Shown here: positions 51,742 to 61,062 of the stretch, one piece after another
Layout of the letters: the number at the start of each line of letters is the position of its first letter
Numbering within the stretch: the stretch's first letter is position 1
Assembly (NCBI GenBank): GCA_047638675.1
Contig: JBLIML010000003.1
Span: 28,413-92,412 of the forward strand
Reading direction: 5' to 3'
Source of the DNA: WLWS01 sp047638675
Lineage (GTDB): Bacteria > Pseudomonadota > Gammaproteobacteria > Eutrophobiales > Eutrophobiaceae
Length of the DNA stretch: 64,000 bases
Made by a program: the position numbers and the translations under genes
The notes under the pieces: generated by a model
Told to the model about the DNA's origin: nothing
Databases searched by the model: none
Seen by the model: the letters and a program-made list of their open reading frames with translations, nothing else

Positions 51742-52819
51742 CCGTATACTCATTATGGCGGGAGGCACTGGGGGGCATGTCTATCCAGCTTTGGCGGTTG
51801 CAGATTATCTGCGTGATCGTGGTGCGGGGATCCGTTGGCTGGGCACAGAAACCGGTCTTGAGGCACGCGTCGTTCCAGCAAAAGGATATTCATTATCGAC
51901 AATTAAAGTGGCCGGGTTGCGTGGTAAAAGTTTGATGAGTCTTTTACTCGCTCCTTTCATGCTGTTCGCCGCAATACTCCATGCCTTAGTACTCATTCGT
52001 CAATTCAAGCCAGATGCAGTGCTTGGAATGGGCGGCTATGTCAGCGGTCCCGGGGGCGTCGCGGCATGGTTATTACGCGTGCCCCTGTATATTCATGAAC
52101 AAAACGCGATCGCTGGTTTGACAAACCGTCTACTTGCTCCTTTGTCAAAAATGATTATGCAGGGTTTCCCTGACACTTTTGATGCTGGTAGTCGGGTGAA
52201 AACTACTGGTAATCCAGTACGCAGTGAAATCATCCGTTCAGCGAAAGTTGAAACGCGAAATGCCAATGACGAAAAAGATCATGTTTGTCTATTGGTATTG
52301 GGAGGCAGTCTTGGCGCCAGAGCGCTTAACCAGACGGTTCCCTCGGCCTTAAAATGTCTGTCAGCAGAGTGCCATTTTCAAATATGGCATCAAACAGGCA
52401 CGCAACACTTTCAGGAGACTAAAGGAATATACGAAAAATTTGATCTGCACGAGGCGCGGGTTGATGCCTATATAGAGGATATGGCTGGCGCCTATGAGTG
52501 GGCGGATCTGGTCTTGTGTCGAGCAGGGGCACTAACCCTGGCGGAATTGTGTGTATCTGGATTGGCCTCGATTCTTGTTCCTTATCCTCATGCCGTCGAT
52601 GATCATCAGACGGTCAATGCACGGTATCTAAGCGATAAAGGCGCGGCAATACTCTTGCCGGAGACAGATCTTCAGGCAGATACGCTGGCGACTTTGCTCA
52701 GCGGATTATGTAATGCGCGTTCCCGTTTACATGATATGGCAGCGAAGACTCGTCAACTGGCTCAGGTGGATGCCACCGTTCAAGTGGCGCAAATATGTTT
52801 AGGGGGTGCCAGTGCCTGA
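51731..52819 (+). CDS. murG: UDP-GlcNAc transferase MurG
   Basis: 362 residues, a GT-B glycosyltransferase that turns lipid I into lipid II at the inner face of the membrane. The glycine loops IMAGGTGGHVYPALAVA and VLGMGGYVSGPGGVAA, the LGGSLGARALNQTVP loop and CRAGALTLAELC in the UDP-GlcNAc site are clear. ATG 51731 follows GGAGG 11 bases upstream; the longer frame from 51674 lies inside ftsW. Overlaps murC by 14 bases. Confidence 0.98.
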   Translation: MSHDRILIMAGGTGGHVYPALAVADYLRDRGAGIRWLGTETGLEARVVPAKGYSLSTIKVAGLRGKSLMSLLLAPFMLFAAILHALVLIRQFKPDAVLGMGGYVSGPGGVAAWLLRVPLYIHEQNAIAGLTNRLLAPLSKMIMQGFPDTFDAGSRVKTTGNPVRSEIIRSAKVETRNANDEKDHVCLLVLGGSLGARALNQTVPSALKCLSAECHFQIWHQTGTQHFQETKGIYEKFDLHEARVDAYIEDMAGAYEWADLVLCRAGALTLAELCVSGLASILVPYPHAVDDHQTVNARYLSDKGAAILLPETDLQADTLATLLSGLCNARSRLHDMAAKTRQLAQVDATVQVAQICLGGASA

Positions 52820-54233
52820 TTTTGATAGACACGTGATGGGAAGGGTCAAGAGTATCCATTTCGTTGGCGTGGGCGGCGCTGGCATGAGTGGTATTGCCGA
52901 AGTGTTGCACAATCTGGGCTACCAGATTACTGGCTCCGACATCAAGCAGAATCAAGCGACACAGCATTTGCAGGGCCTTGGTGTTCATGTAAACACACAG
53001 CATAAAGAAGCGCACATTAACGGTAGTGATGTGGTCGTGGTCTCCAGTGCGGTTGATGCCGATAATCCTGAGTTGATTGCGGCCAGGAAAAAACGCATTC
53101 CGATTGTACGACGCGCGGAAATGCTCGCAGAACTGATGCGTTTTCGTCAGGGCATTGCCATCGCTGGCACGCACGGCAAGACCACCACAACCAGTCTGAT
53201 CGCCAGTGTTCTGGCAGAAGCAGGTCTGGATCCTACTTATGTCATAGGTGGTTTGCTAAATAGTAGAGGATCAAACGCGAGGCTTGGCACGGGTAAGTTC
53301 CTGGTTGCCGAAGCAGACGAAAGTGATGCGTCATTTTTACATTTGCAGCCCGTGATGACAGTGCTCACTAATGTAGACAGCGATCATCTCGATACTTACG
53401 GCGGTGATTTTCAGAACCTTAAAAACAATTTTCTCGAATTTCTTCACCGTCTTCCTTTTTATGGTCTTGCAGTATTGTGTATCGATGATGCTGGCATTAA
53501 TTCGATTTTACCAAAAATAAGCAGACCATTTGTGACATACGGTATGAGCGATGATGCTGATTATCGTGCTCAGGACATCCGTCATGATAAAGGCAAAACC
53601 TATTTTACCGTGTCGAAAGCCGGCCAGGAAAACTGGCTTGAAATTGAGTTGAATATGCCTGGCAATCATAACGTGCTTAACGCGCTTGCAGCGATTGCGA
53701 TTGCCGCCGAGCTCGATGTAAAAGAGGACGCAATAATTAGTGCCCTCTCGGGCTTCGCTGGTATTGCAAGACGCTGTGATGTTTTTGGGGAAATCACCAT
53801 CCTGGGGAAAAAGATTTTGCTCATTGATGATTATGCACATCATCCCTGCGAAATTGCCGCCATCAAGGAGTCTGTAAGGCTGGGTTGGCCCGGGCAACGT
53901 ATTGTCGCAATTTTTCAACCACATCGATTTAGCCGGACTCGTGATCTCTTTGACGAATTCTGCCAGATACTTTCCGAGTTTGATGTCTTGATTTTATTGG
54001 ACGTATATGCGGCAGGCGAAGTTGCCATCCCTGGCGCTGATAGTCATGCCCTCAGTCGAAGCATTCGAATGCGCGGCAAACTGGATCCTTTGTTTGTGGA
54101 GAACCGCGAAGAATTGCGAACAATGCTACCCAACATTGTTCAGGATGAGGACATTCTCCTGGTGATGGGAGCGGGCGACATCGGCACGTTGGGGCGGGAG
54201 CTACATGAATGTTACGGAGAACCATTACATTGA
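52806..54233 (+). CDS. murC: UDP-MurNAc:L-alanine ligase MurC
   Basis: 475 residues. The N-terminal loop is IHFVGVGGAGMSGIAEVL, the ATP loop IAGTHGKTTTTSLIA (about 121), and DDYAHHPCEIAA (about 342) and FQPHRFSRTRDLF are family hallmarks. It adds L-alanine to UDP-MurNAc. It starts with GTG 52806 inside murG; ATG 52836 is a fallback that would remove ten residues before the conserved region. murB follows after 12 bases. Confidence 0.97.
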   Translation: MPVPDFDRHVMGRVKSIHFVGVGGAGMSGIAEVLHNLGYQITGSDIKQNQATQHLQGLGVHVNTQHKEAHINGSDVVVVSSAVDADNPELIAARKKRIPIVRRAEMLAELMRFRQGIAIAGTHGKTTTTSLIASVLAEAGLDPTYVIGGLLNSRGSNARLGTGKFLVAEADESDASFLHLQPVMTVLTNVDSDHLDTYGGDFQNLKNNFLEFLHRLPFYGLAVLCIDDAGINSILPKISRPFVTYGMSDDADYRAQDIRHDKGKTYFTVSKAGQENWLEIELNMPGNHNVLNALAAIAIAAELDVKEDAIISALSGFAGIARRCDVFGEITILGKKILLIDDYAHHPCEIAAIKESVRLGWPGQRIVAIFQPHRFSRTRDLFDEFCQILSEFDVLILLDVYAAGEVAIPGADSHALSRSIRMRGKLDPLFVENREELRTMLPNIVQDEDILLVMGAGDIGTLGRELHECYGEPLH

Positions 54234-54245
54234 GGAGCCTGGGTT

Positions 54246-55163
54246 TTGGAAGCAGCTTTGATTGAAACGACTTATGGTTCGGATGGTTTAGCCATGCAAG
54301 GAACTTTATTACTTGATGAAGCGATGGCAAAGCACACCTCCTGGCGGACTGGCGGTAAGGCCGATAGATACTATATTCCGGCAGATCTTGAAGATTTGTC
54401 TTTATTTCTGTCTCAACTGAATGATGAAGAGGAAATTTTGTGGCTTGGTCTCGGGAGCAATCTGTTAGTGCGCGACGGCGGGATCAAAGGAACCGTGATT
54501 GCGAGCAGCGGAGTATTAAATGAGATGAGCTTGCAATCACCAAACATTCGGGTAGGCGCTGGCCTGCCATGCGCGAAAGCCGCCAGATTTAGCGCGAGTA
54601 ATGGCTTGTCTGGAGCCGAGTTTCTCGCGGGAATTCCCGGCACTATTGGCGGCGCCCTGGCCATGAATGCCGGTGCTTTTGGTGGTGAGATGTGGGATAT
54701 CGTAAGTAGTGTGGAAACCATAAATCGACGGGGCGAAAGACGAATACGGCAGGTCGATGAATTTGAGACGGCCTATCGTTATGTCAACATCGATATTGAC
54801 GAATGGTTTGTTTCAGCGAATCTGGTCTTAAGAAACGATAATAAACAGATCGCTCGCTCGAACATTCGAGAATTACTTGCACAACGCTCTGCGAGTCAGC
54901 CCATTGGCGAACCCAGTTGTGGTTCTGTTTTTCGCAATCCAGAAGGAGATTACGCAGGAAGACTCATTGAAGCTTGTGGTTTAAAAGGCAAGTCTATAGG
55001 TGGCGCAAGTGTTTCTGAAAAGCACGCGAATTTTATTATCAATAAAGGTAATGCGACTGCCGCAGATATTGAAAAACTTATCCTGCACATACAAGAAACT
55101 GTCGAAGCAAAGCACCATGTGCTATTGCAGACCGAAGTTCGCATAGCGGGAAATTCAAAGTGA
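54246..55163 (+). CDS. murB: UDP-N-acetylenolpyruvoylglucosamine reductase MurB
   Basis: 305 residues. This FAD enzyme reduces the enolpyruvyl ether to UDP-MurNAc. Motifs: TSWRTGGKADRYY, LGLGSNLLVRDGG, IPGTIGGALAMNAGAFGGEM, the catalytic Ser region EPSCGSVFRNP (about 220) and KHANFIINKGNATA. The start is TTG 54246 with GAGGAG upstream; ATG 54294 would lose the first 16 residues. ddl starts 19 bases later. Confidence 0.95.
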   Translation: MEAALIETTYGSDGLAMQGTLLLDEAMAKHTSWRTGGKADRYYIPADLEDLSLFLSQLNDEEEILWLGLGSNLLVRDGGIKGTVIASSGVLNEMSLQSPNIRVGAGLPCAKAARFSASNGLSGAEFLAGIPGTIGGALAMNAGAFGGEMWDIVSSVETINRRGERRIRQVDEFETAYRYVNIDIDEWFVSANLVLRNDNKQIARSNIRELLAQRSASQPIGEPSCGSVFRNPEGDYAGRLIEACGLKGKSIGGASVSEKHANFIINKGNATAADIEKLILHIQETVEAKHHVLLQTEVRIAGNSK

Positions 55164-55182
55164 TTAATTTACCGGTTGAGAT

Positions 55183-56151
55183 ATGAGCTCACGTAAAACC
55201 AAAGATATGTATGGAAATCGCTACGGAAAAGTGGCGGTTTTGATGGGAGGTGATTCGGCCGAGCGCGTTATTTCTCTTGAGACTGGACGCGCGGTGCATG
55301 CGGCTTTGTGTCGACGAGGCATTGATGCTACGGCTTTGGATGCAAGAGACGGAGTAATAAAAAAATTATTGGAAGGAAAGTTTGACCGGGTATTTATCGC
55401 CTTACATGGCCGGGGAGGGGAAGACGGGGTGATCCAGGGTGCCCTGGATACCTTATCAATTCCCTACACGGGTAGTGGAGTGTTGGGGTCGGCCCTCGCC
55501 ATGGATAAAGTGCGCAGCAAAATTATTTGGCAACAACATGGTTTGCTGACACCAGAATTTATGGAAGTGCATAGCGAACAAGATCTTCGTCTGGCGGTTG
55601 AAAAAATCGGACTGCCCATGATGGTAAAACCTGTACATGAAGGATCCAGCTGTGGAGCAAGTAAGCTGACCGAGGTAGCAGATATTAAGAATGCCTGGCG
55701 TATCGCAAATCAATTTGAAGATGGTGTGATGGCCGAAAGCTGGGTGAATGGCGATGAATACACTGCGGCAATTCTTGGACAGCAGGTTTTGCCCTTGATC
55801 CTCCTGAAGACGCCGCATGAGTTTTATGACTATCAGGCAAAATATGAAGTGGATACTACGCAATATATTTGTCCGTGTGGGCTTGATGAAAAACGCGAAA
55901 AAGCGATCAGCGCAATTGCATTGAGGGCCTTCAACGTCGTAGGTGCCAGCGGATGGGGACGCGTTGATCTATTTGTTGACCAGGTCGGGAACGTTAACTT
56001 GATTGAGGTCAATACGGTACCGGGTATGACAAGTCACTCTCTGGTGCCAATGGCGGCCAGACAGGCCGGTCTGGAGTTTGATGACCTTGTGTTACGTATA
56101 CTTGATACCAGCTGTGTACAACTTGTTGCAGAGGAAACAGCGACGGCATGA
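55183..56151 (+). CDS. ddl: D-alanine-D-alanine ligase Ddl
   Basis: 322 residues of the ATP-grasp fold. It makes the D-Ala-D-Ala dipeptide used by MurF. Motifs: VAVLMGGDSAERVISLETG, HGRGGEDGVIQGALD, MMVKPVHEGSSCGASKL and LIEVNTVPGMTSHSLVPMAA, which bind ATP and magnesium. Nothing indicates a D-lactate-type ligase. Overlaps ftsQ by four bases. Confidence 0.97.
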   Translation: MSSRKTKDMYGNRYGKVAVLMGGDSAERVISLETGRAVHAALCRRGIDATALDARDGVIKKLLEGKFDRVFIALHGRGGEDGVIQGALDTLSIPYTGSGVLGSALAMDKVRSKIIWQQHGLLTPEFMEVHSEQDLRLAVEKIGLPMMVKPVHEGSSCGASKLTEVADIKNAWRIANQFEDGVMAESWVNGDEYTAAILGQQVLPLILLKTPHEFYDYQAKYEVDTTQYICPCGLDEKREKAISAIALRAFNVVGASGWGRVDLFVDQVGNVNLIEVNTVPGMTSHSLVPMAARQAGLEFDDLVLRILDTSCVQLVAEETATA

Positions 56152-56960
56152 ATGCACAGGTAATGACAAATTCTATGGCAGAAGAAAAGTTCTCAATGGA
56201 GGACGAACAAACTGTATCGACGGTCAGACCCATGTCACGCCCTGTATTTAGTCTGCTTTTCATTTTGCTCATTTTCGTTTTGTGTGCCTTTGGTAGCTCG
56301 CGACTAATGGATCCAGCCACTCTGCCTATAAGACATGTTCGTATCGAGGGAAATTTTCAGCATTTGTCCACAGAAAAAATGCAATCGATGGTATCCAGTG
56401 TTATTCGCGGTGGTTTTTTTAATCTTAATGTCATGAACATAAAAGAAACTCTACTTCGCGAACCCTGGGTGGACTCGGTCATTGTACAAAGGGTTTGGCC
56501 TGACGGTCTAAACGTTTATGTAAAAGAGCAAAGTGCAATAGCCCATTGGAATAAAAACGATCTACTGAATGTCTCGGCACACATATTTTCTCCAGAGAAC
56601 GCAGGTCAGATTGGAGGATTACCTGAACTATTCGGTCCAGCCTATACCCAAACTCTTTTGCTTGAGCGTTATCGCGAGATAGAGAAGGCCTTAACACCTT
56701 TCGCGATAACAATTCAAAGTTTAACACTGAGTGAAAGGCGAGCCTGGCAGATTCAACTGCAAGACGGCCCCTTAATATTGTTAGGCCGAAATGATGTTGA
56801 TTCTCGCATAGGACGTTTTACTCAATCAGCGATAACGAGTTTAGCTGATGAAATAAAAAACGTTAAACAGATAGATATGCGCTACACCAATGGCTTCGCC
56901 ATACAGTGGCTTGGCGACTCCGAAAAACCAATTGAATCAGGGCTGGAGAATAATGGCTAA
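56148..56960 (+). CDS. ftsQ: Cell division protein FtsQ
   Basis: 270 residues. A cytoplasmic tail, one membrane helix (about 28-48, FSLLFILLIFVLCAFGS), then a POTRA domain (about 60-130, LPIRHVRIEGNFQHLS) and a beta domain to about 255. FtsQ anchors the FtsQLB complex in the periplasm. It overlaps ddl by four bases and ftsA by eight. Confidence 0.95.
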   Translation: MNAQVMTNSMAEEKFSMEDEQTVSTVRPMSRPVFSLLFILLIFVLCAFGSSRLMDPATLPIRHVRIEGNFQHLSTEKMQSMVSSVIRGGFFNLNVMNIKETLLREPWVDSVIVQRVWPDGLNVYVKEQSAIAHWNKNDLLNVSAHIFSPENAGQIGGLPELFGPAYTQTLLLERYREIEKALTPFAITIQSLTLSERRAWQIQLQDGPLILLGRNDVDSRIGRFTQSAITSLADEIKNVKQIDMRYTNGFAIQWLGDSEKPIESGLENNG

Positions 56961-58188
56961 ACGAGTTGATAAAAACCTAATTGTTGGTCTGGATATAGGA
57001 ACCTCAAAAGTTGTCGCCATCGTGGGAGAGATTACAGCTGATGGAGAAATCGAAATTATTGGTTTAGGTTCCAGTCGTTCCCGCGGTTTGAAAAAGGGAG
57101 TGGTGGTAAACATTGAATCAACTGTGCATTCCATTCAAAGAGCGATTGAGGAAGCCGAGCTTATGGCTGGTTGTGAGATCCATTCCGTTTATACAGGGAT
57201 TGCAGGCAGTCACATTCGCAGCCTCAACTCTCACGGAATTGTTGCCATACGCGATAACGAGGTATCAATCGGAGATATAGACCGTGTTATTGATGCCGCC
57301 CGAGCAGTGGCGATCCCTGCGGATCAAAAAATACTGCATATATTACCTCAGGAATTTGTAATTGATTCTCAGGAAGGTGTGAAAGAACCGATAGGAATGT
57401 CTGGTGTCCGTCTTGAAGCAAAAGTGCACATGGTGACCGGGTCGGTGAGCGCTGCACAAAACATTGTGAAATGCGTGAGACGCTGCGGTCTTGATGTCGA
57501 TGATGTGATTCTGGAACAATTGGCATCCAGTTATGCAGTATTGACTGAAGATGAAAAAGAACTTGGTGTTTGCCTGGTAGATATAGGCGGTGGTACTACA
57601 GATATTGCTATATTTACCGACGGCGCAATTCATCATACGGCGGTGATACCGATTGCAGGGGATCAGGTAACAAATGATATTGCCGTCGCCCTGAGGACGC
57701 CAACTCAACATGCCGAAGATATCAAAGTTCAATATGCGTGTGCACTAACACAATTGGCCAACCCCGAAGAGACTATCGAGGTTCCCAGTGTAGGAGATCG
57801 TGCTCCTCGACGCCTGGCAAGACAGACATTGGCAGAGGTAGTTGAACCTCGTTACGAAGAATTATTCACTTTGGTGCAGGCCGAATTAAGACGCAGTGGT
57901 TTCGAAAGTTTGATTGCCGCAGGTGTGGTACTGACAGGCGGTAGTTCAAAGATGGAAGGTGCTGTGGAATTGGCCGAAGAGATATTTCATATGCCGGTAA
58001 GGATTGGTATGCCGCAGCACGTGAGTGGTTTGTCTGATGTTGTCAGAAATCCCATTTATGCCACCGGGGTAGGACTGTTGTTGTTCGGTCAGCGACAAGT
58101 TCAAAACGCGGGTTCCAGTGTGCGTCTGGATGGTGGTGTCAAGGGCATTCTGGAAAGAATGAAGAGTTGGTTTCATGGCAATTTTTAA
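56953..58188 (+). CDS. ftsA: Cell division protein FtsA
   Basis: 411 residues, actin-like. It tethers FtsZ to the membrane through a C-terminal amphipathic helix (GGVKGILERMKSWFHGNF). ATP loops: VGLDIGTSKVVAIVGE at the start, LVDIGGGTTDIAIFTDG (about 208) and VVLTGGSSKMEG (about 330). The 1C domain (about 85-160) is intact. ATG 56953 is preferred over an earlier in-frame start at 56890 inside ftsQ. ftsZ follows after 89 bases. Confidence 0.98.
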   Translation: MAKRVDKNLIVGLDIGTSKVVAIVGEITADGEIEIIGLGSSRSRGLKKGVVVNIESTVHSIQRAIEEAELMAGCEIHSVYTGIAGSHIRSLNSHGIVAIRDNEVSIGDIDRVIDAARAVAIPADQKILHILPQEFVIDSQEGVKEPIGMSGVRLEAKVHMVTGSVSAAQNIVKCVRRCGLDVDDVILEQLASSYAVLTEDEKELGVCLVDIGGGTTDIAIFTDGAIHHTAVIPIAGDQVTNDIAVALRTPTQHAEDIKVQYACALTQLANPEETIEVPSVGDRAPRRLARQTLAEVVEPRYEELFTLVQAELRRSGFESLIAAGVVLTGGSSKMEGAVELAEEIFHMPVRIGMPQHVSGLSDVVRNPIYATGVGLLLFGQRQVQNAGSSVRLDGGVKGILERMKSWFHGNF

Positions 58189-58277
58189 CAGTTCATTGGT
58201 CTTGGTGCTCTACCCGGGTAAATCGAGCTTCATAGAAATTAATATTTTTAAATTACTTTTAAATAGGGGGTTAAACT

Positions 58278-59414
58278 ATGTTTGAATTAGTCGACGCTGC
58301 TAATCAGGCAGCAATAATAAAGGTCATCGGTGTAGGCGGCGGCGGCGGTAACGCTGTTCAGCATATGTTATCTGTTAACATTGATGGTGTTGAATTTATA
58401 TGTGCCAATACTGATTCGCAGGCACTAAAGAATTCGTCCGCACGAACCATCATGCAACTGGGTGGTAACGTCACCAAGGGTCTGGGGGCGGGTGCCAATC
58501 CAGAAGTTGGTCGACAAGCGGCTTTAGAAGACAGGGACCGTTTGATGGATGTATTGGAAGGCTCGGATATGGTATTCATTACCGCTGGCATGGGTGGTGG
58601 TACGGGAACAGGTGCGGCACCCATTGTTGCACAGGTGGCAAAAGAGATGGGTATCCTGACTGTAGCCGTTGTTACAAAGCCCTTTGGTTTCGAGGGCAAA
58701 AAACGAGCAAAAATCGCAGAGGATGGTATTCAGGAACTCGCACAATTTGTCGATTCGCTTATTACCATTCCCAACGAGAAATTGCTGACGGTACTAGGCC
58801 GTGACGTTAGTTTGTTAAACGCTTTTGGTGCGGCGAATGACGTCTTGCTCGGCGCGGTCCAGGGGATTGCACAATTGATCACCTGTCCAGGACTTATCAA
58901 CGTGGATTTCGCCGATGTTCGTACAGTTATGTCTGAGATGGGTATGGCGATGATGGGATCTGGCAAGGCAACGGGAGAAGATCGCGCAAGAGTGGCGGCC
59001 GAAGCCGCTATTTCCAGCCCGCTATTAGAAGATATTAATCTTTCTGGCGCGAAGGGCATCCTTGTGAACATTACTGCCGGCATGGATCTCTCCATTGGTG
59101 AGTTTGATGAGGTTGGTTGCACGGTCAAGCAATTTGCTTCTGATAATGCCACCGTCGTCGTGGGCACAGTCATTGATCCGGAAATGAGTGGTGAAATGCG
59201 AGTCACAATTGTTGCCACAGGACTCGGCATCGACGCAGCTCAGGAAATATCGAAGATTAAGTTAGTACAATCCGCGGCGGGCGCAGTTGACTACAAGCAA
59301 TTGGAGCGCCCTACCATCATGAGAAATCAGGATGCACAGGCACCTCGAAACCCCCTGGAAGACGATCCGGATTATTTGGATATACCGGCGTTTTTAAGAA
59401 GACAGGCTGATTAG
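58278..59414 (+). CDS. ftsZ: Cell division GTPase FtsZ
   Basis: 378 residues. The tubulin-type nucleotide loop is GMGGGTGTGAAPIVA (about 103), the T7 synergy loop is INVDFADVRTVM (about 206), and the C-terminal peptide DYLDIPAFLRRQAD binds FtsA and ZipA. The linker before this tail is rather short. RBS AGGGGG lies just before the start, in a 90-base gap from ftsA. It forms the Z ring. Confidence 0.98.
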   Translation: MFELVDAANQAAIIKVIGVGGGGGNAVQHMLSVNIDGVEFICANTDSQALKNSSARTIMQLGGNVTKGLGAGANPEVGRQAALEDRDRLMDVLEGSDMVFITAGMGGGTGTGAAPIVAQVAKEMGILTVAVVTKPFGFEGKKRAKIAEDGIQELAQFVDSLITIPNEKLLTVLGRDVSLLNAFGAANDVLLGAVQGIAQLITCPGLINVDFADVRTVMSEMGMAMMGSGKATGEDRARVAAEAAISSPLLEDINLSGAKGILVNITAGMDLSIGEFDEVGCTVKQFASDNATVVVGTVIDPEMSGEMRVTIVATGLGIDAAQEISKIKLVQSAAGAVDYKQLERPTIMRNQDAQAPRNPLEDDPDYLDIPAFLRRQAD

Positions 59415-59468
59415 TAAATGGTTTTTTGAATAAAAATTATATAGTTATCAAGTAGTTGAAAATAATCG

Positions 59469-59513
59469 CTGAGAAAAGCTCAGTTATAATCGAAGATCGA
59501 GCTGATCTCAGCT
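59469..59513 (+). promoter_or_regulatory. lpxC promoter region with palindromes
   Basis: A perfect TATAAT at 59485-59490 is flanked by a small hairpin (CTGAG 59469-59473 with CTCAG 59479-59483) and by the palindrome AGCTGATCTCAGCT (59500-59513). No -35 lies at the right distance. A regulator of lpxC may bind here. The whole ftsZ-lpxC gap is about 244 bases and has no gene. Confidence 0.35.
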
Positions 59514-59658
59514 GGACAAAAGCTGCAGAAATCAGCACCTAATCTTGTAAATGATGAGTTGTATATATACGACAATCTGAACTTGACACTAGGAAGATTT
59601 GTCCGTAAAACAGGAGGTTGCCGTTAGGGACGCTCGGCCATACGAAAGGATTAATAAA

Positions 59659-60573
59659 ATGATAAGGCAGAGAACATTAAAAAATGTTATCCGCGCCACT
59701 GGCGTCGGATTACATACGGGGAAAAAAGTTTTACTAACCCTGCGTCCTGCAGCGCCAAATACCGGTATCATTTTTCGTCGTATTGATGTTACGCCGGCCG
59801 TCGAAATAAAGGCGAGTCCTCACAATGTTGGCGATACCAAACTTTCTACTACTTTAATTAAAGATAATGTCAGAATTTCGACAGTGGAACATTTGCTTTC
59901 AGCGCTAGCTGGATTTGGGATTGATAACGCCTATATAGATTTAACTGCAGATGAAGTTCCTATTATGGACGGTAGTGCGGGACCCTTCGTTTTTCTGGTG
60001 CAATCAGCGGGTGTAGAAGAACAGAATGAACTGAAGAGTTTTCTTCGCATTAAAAAGCGAGTCAGGGTTGAGGATGGCGATAAATGGGCGATGTTCGAAG
60101 TATTTAACGGCTTTAAAGTTGGCTTCGGAATAGAATTTGATCACCCTGCATTTAATGAGCAAAATTGTCGTGCGGAGATTGATTTTTCAACTACTTCTTT
60201 TGTGAAAGAGGTAAGTCGAGCCAGAACATTCGGTTTCATGCGTGACGTCGAATTATTACGCGAAAACAATCTGGCTCTGGGCGGGAGTCTGGATAACGCT
60301 GTCGTCGTTGATGATTACCGCGTTTTAAATGAAGATGGACTGCGCTATGAAGATGAATGTGTTAAACACAAAATTCTCGATGCTATTGGCGACCTGTATT
60401 TACTTGGTCATAGCTTAATTGGCGCTTTTCAGGGATTCAAATCTGGACACGAGTTGAATAACTATCTATTGAAAAAGTTGCTGGCTACTGAGGATGCCTG
60501 GGAACTGGTTAGTTTTGATGATGAGGTAAATTTACCGATTTCCTTCATGCAACCAATACCGACGAGTGACTAA
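59659..60573 (+). CDS. lpxC: UDP-3-O-acyl-GlcNAc deacetylase LpxC
   Basis: 304 residues. A zinc enzyme and the committed step of lipid A synthesis. Motifs: VIRATGVGLHTGKKV, STVEHLLSALAGFGIDN (zinc His about 78), MDGSAGPFVFLV (catalytic Glu/Asp region) and CVKHKILDAIGDLYLLGH (zinc His and Asp). ATG 59659 follows AAGGA; the longer frame from 59599 lacks family support. It is convergent with the DUF721 gene, six bases apart. Confidence 0.97.
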   Translation: MIRQRTLKNVIRATGVGLHTGKKVLLTLRPAAPNTGIIFRRIDVTPAVEIKASPHNVGDTKLSTTLIKDNVRISTVEHLLSALAGFGIDNAYIDLTADEVPIMDGSAGPFVFLVQSAGVEEQNELKSFLRIKKRVRVEDGDKWAMFEVFNGFKVGFGIEFDHPAFNEQNCRAEIDFSTTSFVKEVSRARTFGFMRDVELLRENNLALGGSLDNAVVVDDYRVLNEDGLRYEDECVKHKILDAIGDLYLLGHSLIGAFQGFKSGHELNNYLLKKLLATEDAWELVSFDDEVNLPISFMQPIPTSD

Positions 60574-60579
60574 TAAGAA

Positions 60580-61035
60580 TTACGAATTGTGTTGAGATAG
60601 CCTAAGGAGAGCATCTCGTAACACAGGATCAGTAATCGAGTTGGCTGTATCTTGTATCAATTGAGCATTTTTGCTCGAAAGTTTTAGTGTACGTTTTTTT
60701 GGCTTTATGGGTTTGTTAGCGGGTAGCACTACCTTAATACGAAGGGTATGAGGGTAATCTACCTTGCATAGCTCGCGGACGGTACTGAGGATATCGAGTG
60801 TTTTAAATCGGAGTCTCGCCGCCCAGGCCGAACTATCGGTGTGAAGGGTCAGAGAATCCGCATCAATATTCGCTAAAATAAAATGATCACAAAGAGGAGG
60901 GGGTAATGTTGTTTTTAATTTTTCTTGATATACCTGAAGTTGAGCTGTGTGTTTATAAAGAGCGGCCAACGTGCCGTTATTCTCGTCGAGCAGGTGCTGG
61001 ATTGAGACAATCCCTTTCGGTTTTTTCGTAAGCAT
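60580..61035 (-). CDS. DUF721/DciA-like protein
   Basis: 151 residues with a DUF721 domain (about 35-110), including CDHFILANIDADSLTLHTDS and SAWAARLRFKTLDIL. DUF721 proteins include DciA, which loads the DnaB helicase in bacteria lacking DnaC, so this may be the helicase operator. The C-terminal part is basic and helical. It is convergent with lpxC and divergent from the M23 peptidase (27 bases between starts). Placement next to secA is typical for Pseudomonas relatives. Confidence 0.85.
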   Translation of the reverse strand: MLTKKPKGIVSIQHLLDENNGTLAALYKHTAQLQVYQEKLKTTLPPPLCDHFILANIDADSLTLHTDSSAWAARLRFKTLDILSTVRELCKVDYPHTLRIKVVLPANKPIKPKKRTLKLSSKNAQLIQDTANSITDPVLRDALLRLSQHNS

Positions 61036-61062
61036 AGACTATAGTAACCGGACCTGTTAGTA

